Of a DNA stretch of 64,000 bases, positions 1 through 12,200 are shown piece by piece. A program made the position numbers and the translations under genes. This DNA is from Anaeramoeba flamelloides (Eukaryota; Metamonada; Anaeramoebidae). The stretch covers positions 1,984,001 through 2,048,000 of the forward strand of contig JANTQA010000076.1 of assembly GCA_027625915.1 (NCBI GenBank), in the 5' to 3' direction. How positions within the stretch are numbered: position 1 is the first letter of the stretch; the number at the start of each line of letters is the position of its first letter. Under the pieces are notes generated by a model. The model was not told the DNA's origin. It saw only the letters and a list, made by a program, of their open reading frames with translations, and ran no database searches.

Positions 1-789
1 ATGTAAAAAAAGGAAATTATTATTTTCCTTATTATGAAGATTTGATTCATTCAATATAATCTTCGAAGAGATAAAAAATTCTTCGAAATCAAATAGAAAA
101 AGAGCGTTTTGAAAAGTTAGTCTAAAAAAGTATTAATAGAAAAGTTATAGTATTTTGGTAAAAAAAATCAAGAAAAAATGGCAAGGGAATCATATTTTCA
201 ACTTTAATTATTTAGGTTATTTCTTGATCAAAAATCTTTGTAGACTAATATATTTTTAATTTAGAGTAATAATGAAATTTTTTATTTTTTTTTGTTTTAT
301 TTTTGATAACTATTTTTGTTGGTTGAAAAATCCTCTAATTTTTAAAAATGGATTAGAAACCTGAATTTAAGAAAATGAGAGTTTCTTAAATGATTTTAAT
401 AACTGATTATCATTTTTTTTTGAAAATTGTAATTCCAAAGATGTTTTTATTAATACAAATCAACTGTTTTGGATGGCGAGATGATAAAAAAAATAACTTT
501 GAAAATCTATTTTAATCTTGAAAGTTTTAATTTTTTTAGTTGAGTTAGTTAATTTTACAGTTATTCTTTCAAATTTTGTAATTTATCTTGCATATAAAGA
601 TTTATAATAAAGAAAATAAAAAGATTTTTTTTTTTTTTATTTTTCAAATTTTATTTTTTTTGTGAACTATAGTAGCTTAATTCCAATCACAGTTAACTCG
701 TACTCTCTGATCCAGAATTCAATATTATTTTATGAACTAAATTTCAAAATTAGTGGCCAACTTTTTTGTTTTTTTTATTTTTTTCTTTT

Positions 790-965
790 TTCATTTGTCT
801 TAAAAAAAATAAAAATGATTACAAAATATTTTTATTTGTTGATCTATATTAGTTATTATCTCTAAAAATAAGTAAAATACATGATTATTCAAAAAAAAAA
901 AAAACAATTAAACAATTTTTTTTCTGATGAAAAATCTTCTTTTTTTGAAATTTGGTTTTTATTTT
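790..965. repeat. Dispersed repeat, first copy (pair with 16030-16205)
   Basis: The stretch reads TTTGTCTT, then A-rich, then ATTTTTATTTGTTGATCTATATT, and later TTTCTGATGAAAAATCT and GAAATTTGG. The same ordered words occur on the same strand at 16030-16205. Identity looks to be about 80 percent by eye. No terminal inverted repeat or coding content is visible. It is an unclassified interspersed repeat or an old segmental duplication. Confidence 0.6.
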
Positions 966-1157
966 TACTTTATGTGTAATATTAAAATATTACCGATCAA
1001 GAAAAATATATTGTATAATTTTTTTATCCTCATTCAAACAACAACTATTATTTTTTTATGAGAATTAATCAAAAAAAAATGACTTAAAATAACTAATTTT
1101 CTATGGATATATATATTAAAGATTTTTTGAAAATAAATATTTCTTCCAGAATACTCA

Positions 1158-1410
1158 TAATAAAAAATGTTTTTATAAAATCTGTATAACATTTTGAAAA
1201 CAAAATTTCCTTTTAAATGATGATTTTTCAATATTTTTTTGATAAAATATTCTTATAAAAGGCTTATAACATGTTACGAATTTGGTAACAGATTTTGAAA
1301 CAAACATTTATATTATAAAAGTTGTTATTATACAATTTTATAACATTCTATAAGTTTATAATATTTTTACAATATGTTTATATAATGTTATTCAAAACTT
1401 TTTTTATTAG
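1158..1410. repeat. ~255-bp MITE-like element rich in TATAACA motifs, copy 1
   Basis: The copy carries many TATAACAT/TATAACA words and shares a long alignment with 22288-22543 (AAAATTTCCTTTTA, then ATGATGATTTTT, then AACAAACATTTATATTATA in both). Both copies begin with AATAAAAAA(A/C) and end near AACTTTTTTTATT, so the ends are roughly inverted repeats. That suggests a small non-autonomous DNA transposon. No coding capacity is seen. Confidence 0.65.
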
Positions 1411-1629
1411 TGTATTCAACTGATTTAACGAGTGTTATCGAATATTACAAATTAATTTTTTTATTTTTACTTTGATCAGCTTTTTTTCTACAAGATCTTT
1501 ACGATTTCAACAAAAAATAACCCAGAGAATTTGACTCATTGTTTCAAAAATGAGAAAGATATTTTTTCTTTCTTGATACTTTCTCCTTTTCAACACATGT
1601 TACCCTCCTAAAATGATAAATTGGTATAT

Positions 1630-1745
1630 ATCATATAGTATTCAAGAACAACTAATAATTAAATATAATTCGTGATTCACTTTTAATTCCTTCTGGACCA
1701 ATAAAAACCTGATATTTTAAAAATTAGAAATAAATAAAAAAATAA
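1630..1745. repeat. Short dispersed repeat, copy 1 (pair with 42400-42520)
   Basis: The words AGTATTCAAGAACAA, AAATA(T/C)AATTC and AAAACCTGATAT occur in the same order here and at 42400-42520. It is probably an old interspersed repeat. No ends can be defined. Confidence 0.5.
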
Positions 1746-2339
1746 AATAAACAAATTGAGTCACAATTTTTTAATTATACACTACATATTTTTTATAACT
1801 AAACTTTACTGAAAAAAAGTTGAACAACAAGATTTTTTATGAATAATTAAATCCATTTTCAAAGACATTACATAGCCTCAATTTTCTTAGTGATTATTTT
1901 TTTTTTCGAAGATCTCTTTTTTTTTTCCACAAGATATTTGCAAACAAAAAAAAATAAAGAAAAAATGTAAACAAAAAATAAAACAAAAATTTTCAAAAAA
2001 AAAAAAGAAAAAGAAAATCAAAATTTGAAAAACAAAACAAAAATTAGCAAAATTAGAACAAAATTCTATCGAAATTAGAAAAAATGATTCTGTACTAAAA
2101 AATTTGAAAATATTTTTTTGATAAGAATATGAGATAAACCTCAAAACAACGTACATTAACATTATAGAGTGAGTTAAAATTTTTTGAAAAATAGTTTATA
2201 AATATCTTTCTTTCAAGAGAAAATATATTATTTCTTTTATCAGGTCCAATTCAAAAAACGAGAGTTATTTTAGTAAATATATTACAAAATTCTTTAATTA
2301 TATTATTCAAAATTATAAACTTAATTATTCTCCAGTAGA

Positions 2340-2560
2340 AAAGTTTTTTATTTGAGGTTTTCTATTTTTTCTGTAAAATCTATTAATTTTCGTTGGGTTT
2401 TTTTGAGTTTTCTATTTATTTGTGAAGTGTTATAGGTTTTTTTGAGGTTTTCTATTTTATTTCGAAAATCAATAGATTCCCAAATAAAATAGAAAACCTA
2501 ACGAAAATCAATTAAAATTTCTAAATAAATAGAAAACTCAACAAAACCTAACAGGCTATT
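2340..2560. repeat. Hairpin-array element, locus 1
   Basis: The words GAGGTTTTCTATTTTATTT and TTGAGTTTTCTATTTATTT occur here and reappear reverse-complemented (AAATAAAATAGAAAACCT at about 2480-2500, AAATAAATAGAAAACTCAA at 2523-2542). The RNA or single strand could therefore fold into long stems. The short joining word TGTGAAGTGTTATAGG matches, in reverse complement, the CCTA..ACACTTCACA spacer of the larger array at 53386-53965. It is a diverged member of that family. Confidence 0.6.
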
Positions 2561-3201
2561 TTTTATTTTAGAAAAAAAAAAGAAAATCTAAAAAATTTTC
2601 TTGTGATTTCTTGTTTTCAAAAAACCTCACAACACTTTCCTAGAATTCAAAAGAATTAAATATAATAAAAGAAATTACTCAATTCTTTTAAATGAAAAAA
2701 AATCTAACGATAAAAGATAAGAAAATGTAATTTTTGCTCCTCAAAAATAAATAAAAATACAGCAACAACCTTTTAAGTATCAAAAAAGTGATGTGAAAAA
2801 AAATACCAAATTCATAATTAAAAATTGTTTGATTTGAAATGAGATTTTTTTGAAGAATTTTTGCAATTTTTTTCAAAAATATTTTTGTAAAAATTAACTG
2901 GAAAACTTCAAAGAGGAAGGAAAAACATCTTTCAAATTTACCTAAAATCCAAATACATATTTTTGTTTTGATTTGACAAATAAATAAATTAAAATAAAAT
3001 AAATATTATTTGAAGTATTTTAATAAATTTGTTCTAAGTAATATAACATTAGTTAGGAATAATATAAAAGAATATTAATAAGAAAAAAATCAATAGAAAA
3101 AAAAAAAAAAAAAAATTAAAATAAAAAAAAAGGAAATTTAAAAGCACAATAAAAAGAAAAATAAAACTGAAAGGAAAAAAATCAAAATAATTAAAAGAAA
3201 A

Positions 3202-6200
3202 TTAATCTTCATCTATTTGAGGTAAAATGGTAACGTCATTGTTTTCATCTATTGGTGGCAATTCATCAGGTAGTGTGTCCATATTTTCTGGTATTGGTGG
3301 TAAATTTTTTGAACTCGATGAATCTGTATCATTAGATGAACTGTCATCTGTATTATTATTTGAATTCTTCTTGTTATTACTCTTTTGACCTTTAAACCAG
3401 TGCCAATTATTTTGTAAACCAAAAATTATAAATATTATACCAATGGGCCAAACAAAAATAAACACAAGGTTGGAAAACTTTGAAATGCCTATTGAGGTGA
3501 TTGAAAAAAGAATTAAGAAGGTGCCTATGGATGTTGTATCACCTGAGGCATATTTTTTGCCATCCAATGACCAATAAGGGTGGATTATTATTATGAATAA
3601 TAATACAGTAAAAAAAATGATCATTAAATATAAGATTTGATAATCGGAATGTACATCAAACAAGACCAATGAAAGCACAATTGCAATTTTGGAGAATAAA
3701 TTAACAAATTCAAACCAATATTTATTTGGATCATACCATTGATAAAACCAGCCGAACCTGTTATTGTAATGATCGTTAAAATCGGCTCTTTTTGCTTTTA
3801 TTAATAATATTGTGAAGTATATTGGTATACATAATACATACAACACGCACGAAATATAAAATGCTGGCAGATATGACTTGTATTTTTTGGAATCAATACT
3901 ATAATTAGGGTCTTCATTTAAAACCCATTTTTTTGACTTTTCAAAATATGTGAAATTAAAAGGTTGTACGCTCAGATATCCATAGGGCAAATAAATGATA
4001 TTTAAAAAAAAAGTATACCAATAAATCAAGCTAGCCTTTTTTGATTCCAATTTGTCATTATTGTTTTTAAATCTTTTAAAATAGGACAAATATAGACCCA
4101 AGGCAAAGAACGAAACAATTATTGGCAATAAAAACATAATTAGCCAACTTTCAAAAAAGCCAAAATTTTCAAGGCATTCAAGAGTAAAAAAATTTCTAAA
4201 TTGGAATAAGAAAACGGATAGCCAAAGTTGATGGTCACCAACTAGTTTGGTAATTGGAAGAGAAAGTGAAAAAATGGCAGCCAATAATTGGAAGAAATTA
4301 AATAGTATGTATTTGATAGGTGTTCTTGTCTTTTGATCTAATTTTAAGAGATATTTTTTAAATATTAACAGTAAAAGAAATACTGAGATGACACAGATCA
4401 TTAAAATGATTTGTGTGGCAGTGTTTGGGCATTCGACACATTTGTTACTCATTAAGAAATAGCCATCAATGCAAGTTTTACAGTCGTCTTCTAGCGAATG
4501 CCCGTCATTGCATTCATTGCCGCCAAGGCATTGATCCGGGATCAAGCATTTGGTACAATATGAGGCCCCCTCGTGGTCATTAAAAGAATCTACCTTGCAT
4601 TTTTCACAGTTTTCTCCAACGGTGTCAGAATAGTAACCGGCGGAGCATTTGATGCATTCTGTCAGATCAGAATTTGATTCTAGCCCAATTCCGCATTCGT
4701 AGCATTGTGTGGTATCGTTGGGCAAACTAACTGTACCAGTTTCGCAAGCTATGCAGCTATCAATTGAATCTCCCCCAAAATTTGGGTTATGTGTGCCCGT
4801 TGGGCATGTGAGGCAAAAGTCAACACCAATGGCTCCCGTTCGATCACTGTACGAACCCTTTGGGCACTTTGTGCACTGGGAGATCTCGGAAAGGTTTGTT
4901 TCGTTGGAATAGGTGCCCTGGGGGCATGGCAAGCAGTCGTCCAATGAATCGATGGCTTCAACATTTGAATAGGTACCCTGGGGGCATGGTAAGCAATTGC
5001 CCTCCGAAATGGACCCCTCAATGGTGGAATAATACCCTGCCTTACAATTTTGGCAGCTATCTAACGAACTGCCACCCATGGCGTTCAAATATTTGCCCGC
5101 GGGGCATTTTTCGCAAACACTCTCAGACGTCGCCCCAGTGGCATCCGACCAGGTGCCCTTGGGGCACTCAAAGCAGTTTTCGAGTCGAGTTAACGGCCCG
5201 TATGATCCAGGTTGGCATTCGTAGCAAACAGAAGATCCCTCTGGTGAATATTTGCCATGCCCACATTCTGTACATGAGTCGGAATTTTCAACCCCAAAGT
5301 TTGGCTGCATTGTGCCTCCCGGGCACTTCTCACAGCCGTCCATTGTGCCATATTCGCCGCGGCTGCAATTCATGTTGATGTAAAATATGAGAACATCCTG
5401 ATCGTTGTTTCCGATCTCATCCTTGAGCGCATTTGGCGTCGTATATAGTTTGTAAGTTGTTGTGCTATCACCGACACCGTATATTTCATAAAGCGAATCT
5501 CCCACCTCTGTGCCAAGGAGATTTAAAGCGCCATAGGTGTTTTTTTTAACGACCTCATTATTATCAAGGTTTAAGATCATCACAAATGTCCCCCTCCCGT
5601 AATCATAATTATAATCAAAATCATTAAATGGGTTTGCCATCCCTGAAATCATAATTTCGTTTCGATCATTTGTTCGAAGCGTGGTGACCCTTTCGTCTTC
5701 ACCAGATACACCCAAATATGAGCCATATAATAGCGTGTCTAAATCGAGGTTAATGTTGGCAAAGTATCCATCAAGAATGCCATCATCGCTGAATTCCGTT
5801 TGGTATGCATTTTCTGTCACTGGGAGGTATGCTGATACTGTTGAGCCGCTGAACCATAATGTGTCAGTATGGGTATCAAGATGTATGGACGATACAAAAT
5901 CAAAGTCTTCTCCACCATAAAGAGTGCATTTTTCGATTAGAAAATCTGATAGATCAAATTTAATAAGAAAGCAATCTTTAGACCCATTGATTTCTTCTTG
6001 GAAAGCACCCGGGGTAACAGGGAAATTTGTTGAGTTCGTTGAGCCAGCAAAATATAATTTCCCATTTTGATATTGAATACAATCATTTAAGCTACATGCT
6101 GAATCATCACCATCACCTCCAAAGCATTTAATATTTGTCATCGCCGTTCCATCAGAAGTTAATTCGGCTACATATATATCATGTGTGTTTGTGGTTGGTG

Positions 6201-9200
6201 TCGTGCAATCTTCAATTTTACCAAAAGTATCTCCCAGTATATATATATTATCATTTGGTGCTACATATAGCGCAGTAGCTAAATTAACAAAAAGGAAATC
6301 AAGAAATTCGGAAATTTTTGAAAATAAATGTTGGGTTTGAAAATGTTACTGATAAAATGTTTTTTTTTATTTTTATTTTGTTATTTGTTGAAAAGAAAAT
6401 TCTTGGATGTTTTAACATTTCAATCATCAACATTCTAAAAATACCAATAGAAGTTATTTCCAAAAAAGGGGGGTGACTTTTTTTAAAAAATGTTTTTTAT
6501 AATACTTAATTCCAAAATAACTAAACTCCAATTCAAAATTTTTAACACACCAAAAATCAATTTTGGAAAGAAAAAAAAAAATCTTGTTTAATCAATTCAA
6601 GAAGAAATACCAAATTAGAACCATTTACTAATTAAAATGTTAACATTTGTTTATAAATTACAATACTCACAAAACAAAAAAAAATAAATAATTATCAATA
6701 CAAATAAATCAATGAGTTTGTTAAAAATTTTGGAGATGGACAGAAAAAAAAAAATGTATTGGGAAATTTGTATGTTTTCATTTAGGAATATTGATCGATC
6801 AAATGGTTAGATACAATCAACTAATTTTATTTGAGTTTCATCGTTTTAAAGAACTCAACTTTAACCTAATAACAATCCTTCGAAAAAATTTCTGATCGAA
6901 CGAAACGAGTTAAGTAATTCAAAAAAATGAAATGAAAAAAAAAAGAGAAAGACGAAAAAATTCTTTTCATATTTATCAAAAATCACAATTATTTCCAATT
7001 TGAATGAAATTATATTATTGTGATTCTTTGAATATGTTTTAATTTTGTGGAAAATTTTGTATTTTAGTTTATTTAAAAATCCAAAATGGTTATCCATCAT
7101 TAATTAGATTCTTTATCATAATCCAATTTGTTTATTTGTAAGGCATTGCTTTGATTAAAGATAAAAGTTTATGATATCAACTTTATTTGATATTTACTGG
7201 TAGGATGAAAATTAGAGGTGTTATTTTTTTCTTTTTAAATATAAAAAATTTTTCCCAAGAGATTTTAATCTTGAAAAAAGTTCTTAGTGAAGTAAAAACT
7301 TAAAAACTGTATTTTATTGTTTCAAAAAATAGATTGTGTACTTTGGTTATTTTTATTTTTTTTATTGAATTTTATCATGTAACTTGATTTGTCAAAAAAA
7401 AAAGTGTGTTTTTTTTTTTTTCATTTTTTGGAAATATTTTGATGATCATATTTTGAAAGACAAACAATAGGTATTGATTCAATTAAGTGGTTATATTCAT
7501 CCTTAATTTTATATTACAAATTTACCAATAGGAATACTTTTAAAGAGAATATTATTTCGAATATTAAAAAAAAATGTCACACTTCTTTGGAGGAAATACC
7601 TTATTTTTTTCATATTTTTTAAATTTTCAAAAATGATTTATTTTGAAATTGTAGGAACATGGAATTACTAAAATCAATTTTTCTTTTTTTCATACACTTC
7701 CTTCATTTCCAAATTTTCAAAGGTATTTTTTTTTTTTGTATTTAATTAATAAAATTTTAAAACTAACAAAAAAAACTACTATTTTAACTTATTTATTCAT
7801 AAAGAAGTAATTTTCTTTGAAAAATGGAATTTATTGGAAATAAAAAATGAAGTTTTTCTCTTTATTAAAATTGTTATAAAACTAACAGTATAAGCAAAAT
7901 TAAAAAATTATTTTTGAATTAACCCTAAAGCAAAAAATTTTAGCGAAATTCCAACTTTAAAAAGTGTAATTAAAAGTCAAATTCTAATAATTTAAACTTT
8001 GAAAACACAAATTCTTTTCTCAAAAACAAGCACTTTAAAGATGTTTTTCCTCTATATAAAGTTCTAAATTAAAACTTGTTAAAGTAACAAATTTCTTTAG
8101 ATCTATAGTTGTTCAAATATTTAGATCTCTTTATTAAAACAAATTATGGTGGCGCTCCAAAAAAATTCGAAATAAAAGGAAACAACCACCAACCCATTCA
8201 AGACTTGTTGCTAAAAAAAAAAAAAAAGTTAAATTAAGTTTTTGTCTTTTTTTTATTATTTTTTTACTCTCTTTTATTTCTTGCTTTTTTTTCTCTTTTT
8301 CTTGTTCATGTTTAAAAATAATTTATTCTTTTCATATTTTAAAGAAAAGCTGCAATATGAGTTATAATCTTTTCTATATTATAGTCACGATAAAAAACTC
8401 TTAAAAAAATTAAGAGTATCAGGAAAGTGCAATAGAGTGCCGAAAAGTGCCGAAAAGTGCCGAAAAGTGCCGAAAAGTGCCGAAAGGTGCCGAAAGGTGC
8501 TTAGCTTTTCCAGAATTTAAAAGAATTGAGTAAAATCATAGATTTTTCTCCATTCGTTTAAATTCTGGAAAAGCTAACGGTGGTTTTTTTTAATTTTTGA
8601 AATAAACCAAAAATTAAATAAATTTTCTTTTTATTTCAAAAAGTAAAAAAAACCTAACTACAAACAGAAAGGTAATTTTGTTGAATCGCCCCTCTTCAAT
8701 ACAAAAAAAAAAATAATAATTCTCATTTTTTCAAAATTTTATCTTTGCAATTGACTTTTTATTGGAATTTAGAAACCTTATTTTTTTTTTTTTTTTTTCA
8801 TTTATACATTGAATAGAATTTGTTTCAAGCATTTTCTATTTGATTTCCTTTTGCAATTCTTCTTCCTGAAACAAAAGAAAAAAGTTTTTTTTCTTTTTTT
8901 TTAAGATCTCTTGTTTTTTTTTAATTCCTTTTCTATCAGTTGCACAGAAAACCCAATCATCATAGTATTTATCGGTGGTAAAATTGTTGAAAATTTTATT
9001 TTATTGATTTTATTTGTTACATCTTTTTTAGTAAATACATTTGGGGGGTATTTGAAAATGTCTACAAAAAAAAAAAAAAAAGCAAAAGAAAGTTTTTAAT
9101 TTTGCACCAACAATTAACTGCTTTGTTTGTTTAAGAATTCAAAAAAAAAATAAATTTGATCGCAATAAATTCAAAGAATCATAAATCAGACTCAAATTCC

Positions 9201-12200
9201 TTTTTTGTATTCTAAATGTGATAAAACAAAACATTTTGTTTGTTGTTTTAGCTTATAAACTGAATAAAAATTCATATGTCATTTATTTGATTTTAATTTT
9301 TCGAAACAATTTTAAATAGATTTTATAATATGCGTTCCATTTTAGTTTAAGTGGAGATTCTAAACATACAATTTTAATTAGAATAAAAAAGAAGCTGAAA
9401 TTAAATTTTTTTTCTCTCATTAAAACATCAAACAAGTATCTCTGTAAATGTTTGAGTTTGTATAAAAATTATATTTTACTCTTTTTAAGAAGAAATTTGA
9501 AAGAAAATAATTTTTTTTCAAAATTATAACAAAAAAGCACTATGGATAATACAAATTTAAATGCGAAAAAATTCCTGTTCATTTCTGTTTTTTTTTTTTT
9601 CCTAACTTCTTGTTATTCTAAAAGAAATCGATTTATGTAATTAATAGAATACTCCCATTTTCTCTGGATAATCGCTTTATTGGCAAGATAAGTATGGTAT
9701 ACTTTTTTTGAGTTTCAAATAAAAAATTTGTAATCGAAAAAATTGTTAAATGGAAAAGAAGATGAAACGAAAATTGTGACTCCCTTTAAAATCCAAATAC
9801 CAGTAAAAATTTTCAAATTTCATGAAACAAAGCTAAATTGATCGAAATATCTAAAATGTATTAATCCATATCACTTTCTATGTGTATTGGCCTAACTATC
9901 AGAATAATTGTTAAACTTTTGTAAAGTTACAATGCAGTTCTATTTCAATTATTAATTCGAAAATAGTCAAATTTCAAAATGTTTGTATAATTAAACCACA
10001 GCATTCATTGAAATATTAAAAAAAATTTGGTTTTTCGTTGACAATACTATTATTTTCCAATTAAAAAATGAAAATTTTTAGAAATATATCTAAATATTTT
10101 TCTGTTTTATAAGTTGAAGAAAATCCAAAGATCTTTACAAAATTGTTTAGAAATGATTTTTTTAGACAATAATATAAACTTCCTTAGTTAACTCTAAGAT
10201 AAATTTTTTACTCTGCTAATTTGGTTACAGCAGTAATAATTAATATTCATTTTGGAAATTGAAATAAAAATTTTCATTTATTAATTGGAAAATAACAGTA
10301 TCAAAAACACTAAAATATTTTAAATACTTTATTTTTATCAATACTTAAATACCTAAAATGTTGAAGTAGCAAAAATACAGATATTATAAAAAAGTGAGTA
10401 CTTTTTTTTTTTTTTTGAGATTGCCAGAATTAAAACCTTTTTAAGGTTTTGTGTTTTAATAAAGTGAAATAGTTTGTAAAAGTTTTCTATTTTAATAAAG
10501 CGATGACTTTTTTAAAAAAAGGGAGCTTTTGTTCCCACCACAGTTTCCGTACCTCATTTTTAAACTCTGGTTCCTCACTTTTTTAAAATAGAAAACTTGA
10601 TTAAAGTTTTAATTCTGAAAAAGTTTTCACTTTTTAAAACTTTAATTTTTTGAAAAGTTTTTATTCTGGTGTTTAAAAAAATAAATAGTCCACTTTTTAT
10701 TAAAAAGACTCTACAAAAATCTCATAAATACTGAAATATCAAAAATGCTTATGTAGGTGTTTCCAATATTAATTAAAAACAATCAACAGACAAATAGAAT
10801 ACTGTTATTTTCCAATTAATAAATGAAAATTTTTTATTCAATTTCCAAAATGAATATTAATTATTACTGCTACAACCAAATTAGCCAAGTGAAAATTTTT
10901 TCTTAGAGTTATCTAAGGAAGTTTATATTATTGTCTAAAAACATCATTTCTAAAAGATGTTGTAAAGATCTTTGGGTTTTCAATCAACTTTATAAACTAG
11001 AAAAATATTTTGGAAAGTGAACTAAAAATTTTCATTTTTTTAATTGGAAAATAATAGCAGTTTTGAAAAAGTGTGTGAAAAAAAAGTTTCAAAGTAGATG
11101 ATCTGAAAATTTGTCTATTTCGTTTTGTTCATTGTTTAGATATTTTTTTGAAACACATTTTTGCAATGACTTTAAAAAGAAATTTGCAGAAAAAAAATGA
11201 TCTTACCTTCTGCAGAGGTCTCTGGACAAAGAAACGTTGAGAACACCAAGCTGTCACCATTTGTGGACAGCTTTGTTACAAATGGTATCTCTTCAGTTGA
11301 ACTACATTCAGTTCTAAAGGCCCCCGGCATTGTAGGAAAGCTGTCTGTGCCTTTATATGAGCTGTTGGTGCTTCCTGTGACAATTGGGTTTGCAGAGGTG
11401 TCTAATTGTAAACCAGAAATAATATCTTTTCCCGCTGATCCGATGAACGTTGACCAAACTAAATTCTGTGTGCTGTCGAGCTTTAAGAGAAAGAGATCTT
11501 GGCTACCTTTTTTTGTTTCACTATAGGCGCCATCGGTTGTTGGTAAATCATAACTCTCTGTCTCTCCGCCGAGATACATCATTTTGTTTTCGTCTACAGC
11601 GATGCATTTGCCCTCCTCTTGATTATTCCCGCCATAAAGACTCGAAAAATTGGGATCAATAATTAGAGGCTGATCTTTGTTTATCAAATGAGATTCAGTT
11701 CCGTGTTTCAATTGAAACCCAAGTAACCGCCTTTCTGTGTCCTTCAAAACAAAGGTACCCATGAATTGTCGCGTATTTTGGATCAAAATTGGTGGCGATT
11801 CCTTTAAAACCAAGTTCTTTTCTTGATCGTAAAATTCCAACGAGCCCTCGTTTGTGACTACGCTCTCAATCCCTGGTGATGCCTGGTATTCAATCACAAG
11901 GCTTTCTAAGAATTGCGCCTTTTGTAAATGGTAATTCGATTTTAATCCTGTTTCGGTGACAGTATATTCCAAATCAATGCCTGGGTAAATGGAGTGGTAC
12001 ACTAGCGACTCGTAGTTTTCTAAGTGGCTGTAGATTTTGTCGGATCGTATGAAATTTGTGTAAGATTTTTGTTTGTTTTTTCCTTCATAATTTCCCAGAT
12101 TTGCGTTTGGGTAATTTATTCTGATCTTGTCACCATTTGAGCCTGCAGCAACGGAAACTCCTTGATCACTAAAATCAAAATGCAAGCCTGGGAACATTAC

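Larger units (their letters stand above)
1..3201. other. Intergenic tract, no gene recognised
   Basis: This is very AT-rich sequence with long A and T runs. The short open frames here (62-91 codons) are low-complexity F/K/N/I/Y strings with no recognisable domain, as expected by chance at this composition. The tract holds relics of at least four repeat families (near 790-965, 1158-1410, 1630-1745 and 2340-2560), listed separately. The last ~200 bases (3000-3200) are the region just downstream of the receptor-like gene on the minus strand and probably hold its 3' UTR. Confidence 0.6.
6279..11206 (-). other. 4928-nt intron of the receptor-like gene, filled with repeats
   Basis: The intron is bounded by GTAAGA (minus strand, at 11206) and TTTAG (at 6279). 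Inside it there is no recognisable gene. It carries a hairpin array at 8419-8698 and two copies of a MITE facing each other at 10042-10301 and 10799-11064. The remainder is AT-rich with T runs. The longest open frames (62 and 79 codons) have no domain-like sequence. The two coding exons are much richer in G and C than this tract, which makes the boundaries visible by eye. Confidence 0.75.

Noticed and set aside
4860-5378. 172-codon plus-strand open frame inside the receptor gene
   Set aside because: It lies entirely antisense to the Cys-rich repeats. The length comes from the GC-richer coding DNA and the sequence has no domain logic.
8437-8500. Possible CRISPR-like array
   Set aside because: Units are ten bases with no spacers, and the genome is eukaryotic. 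It is a simple tandem repeat.
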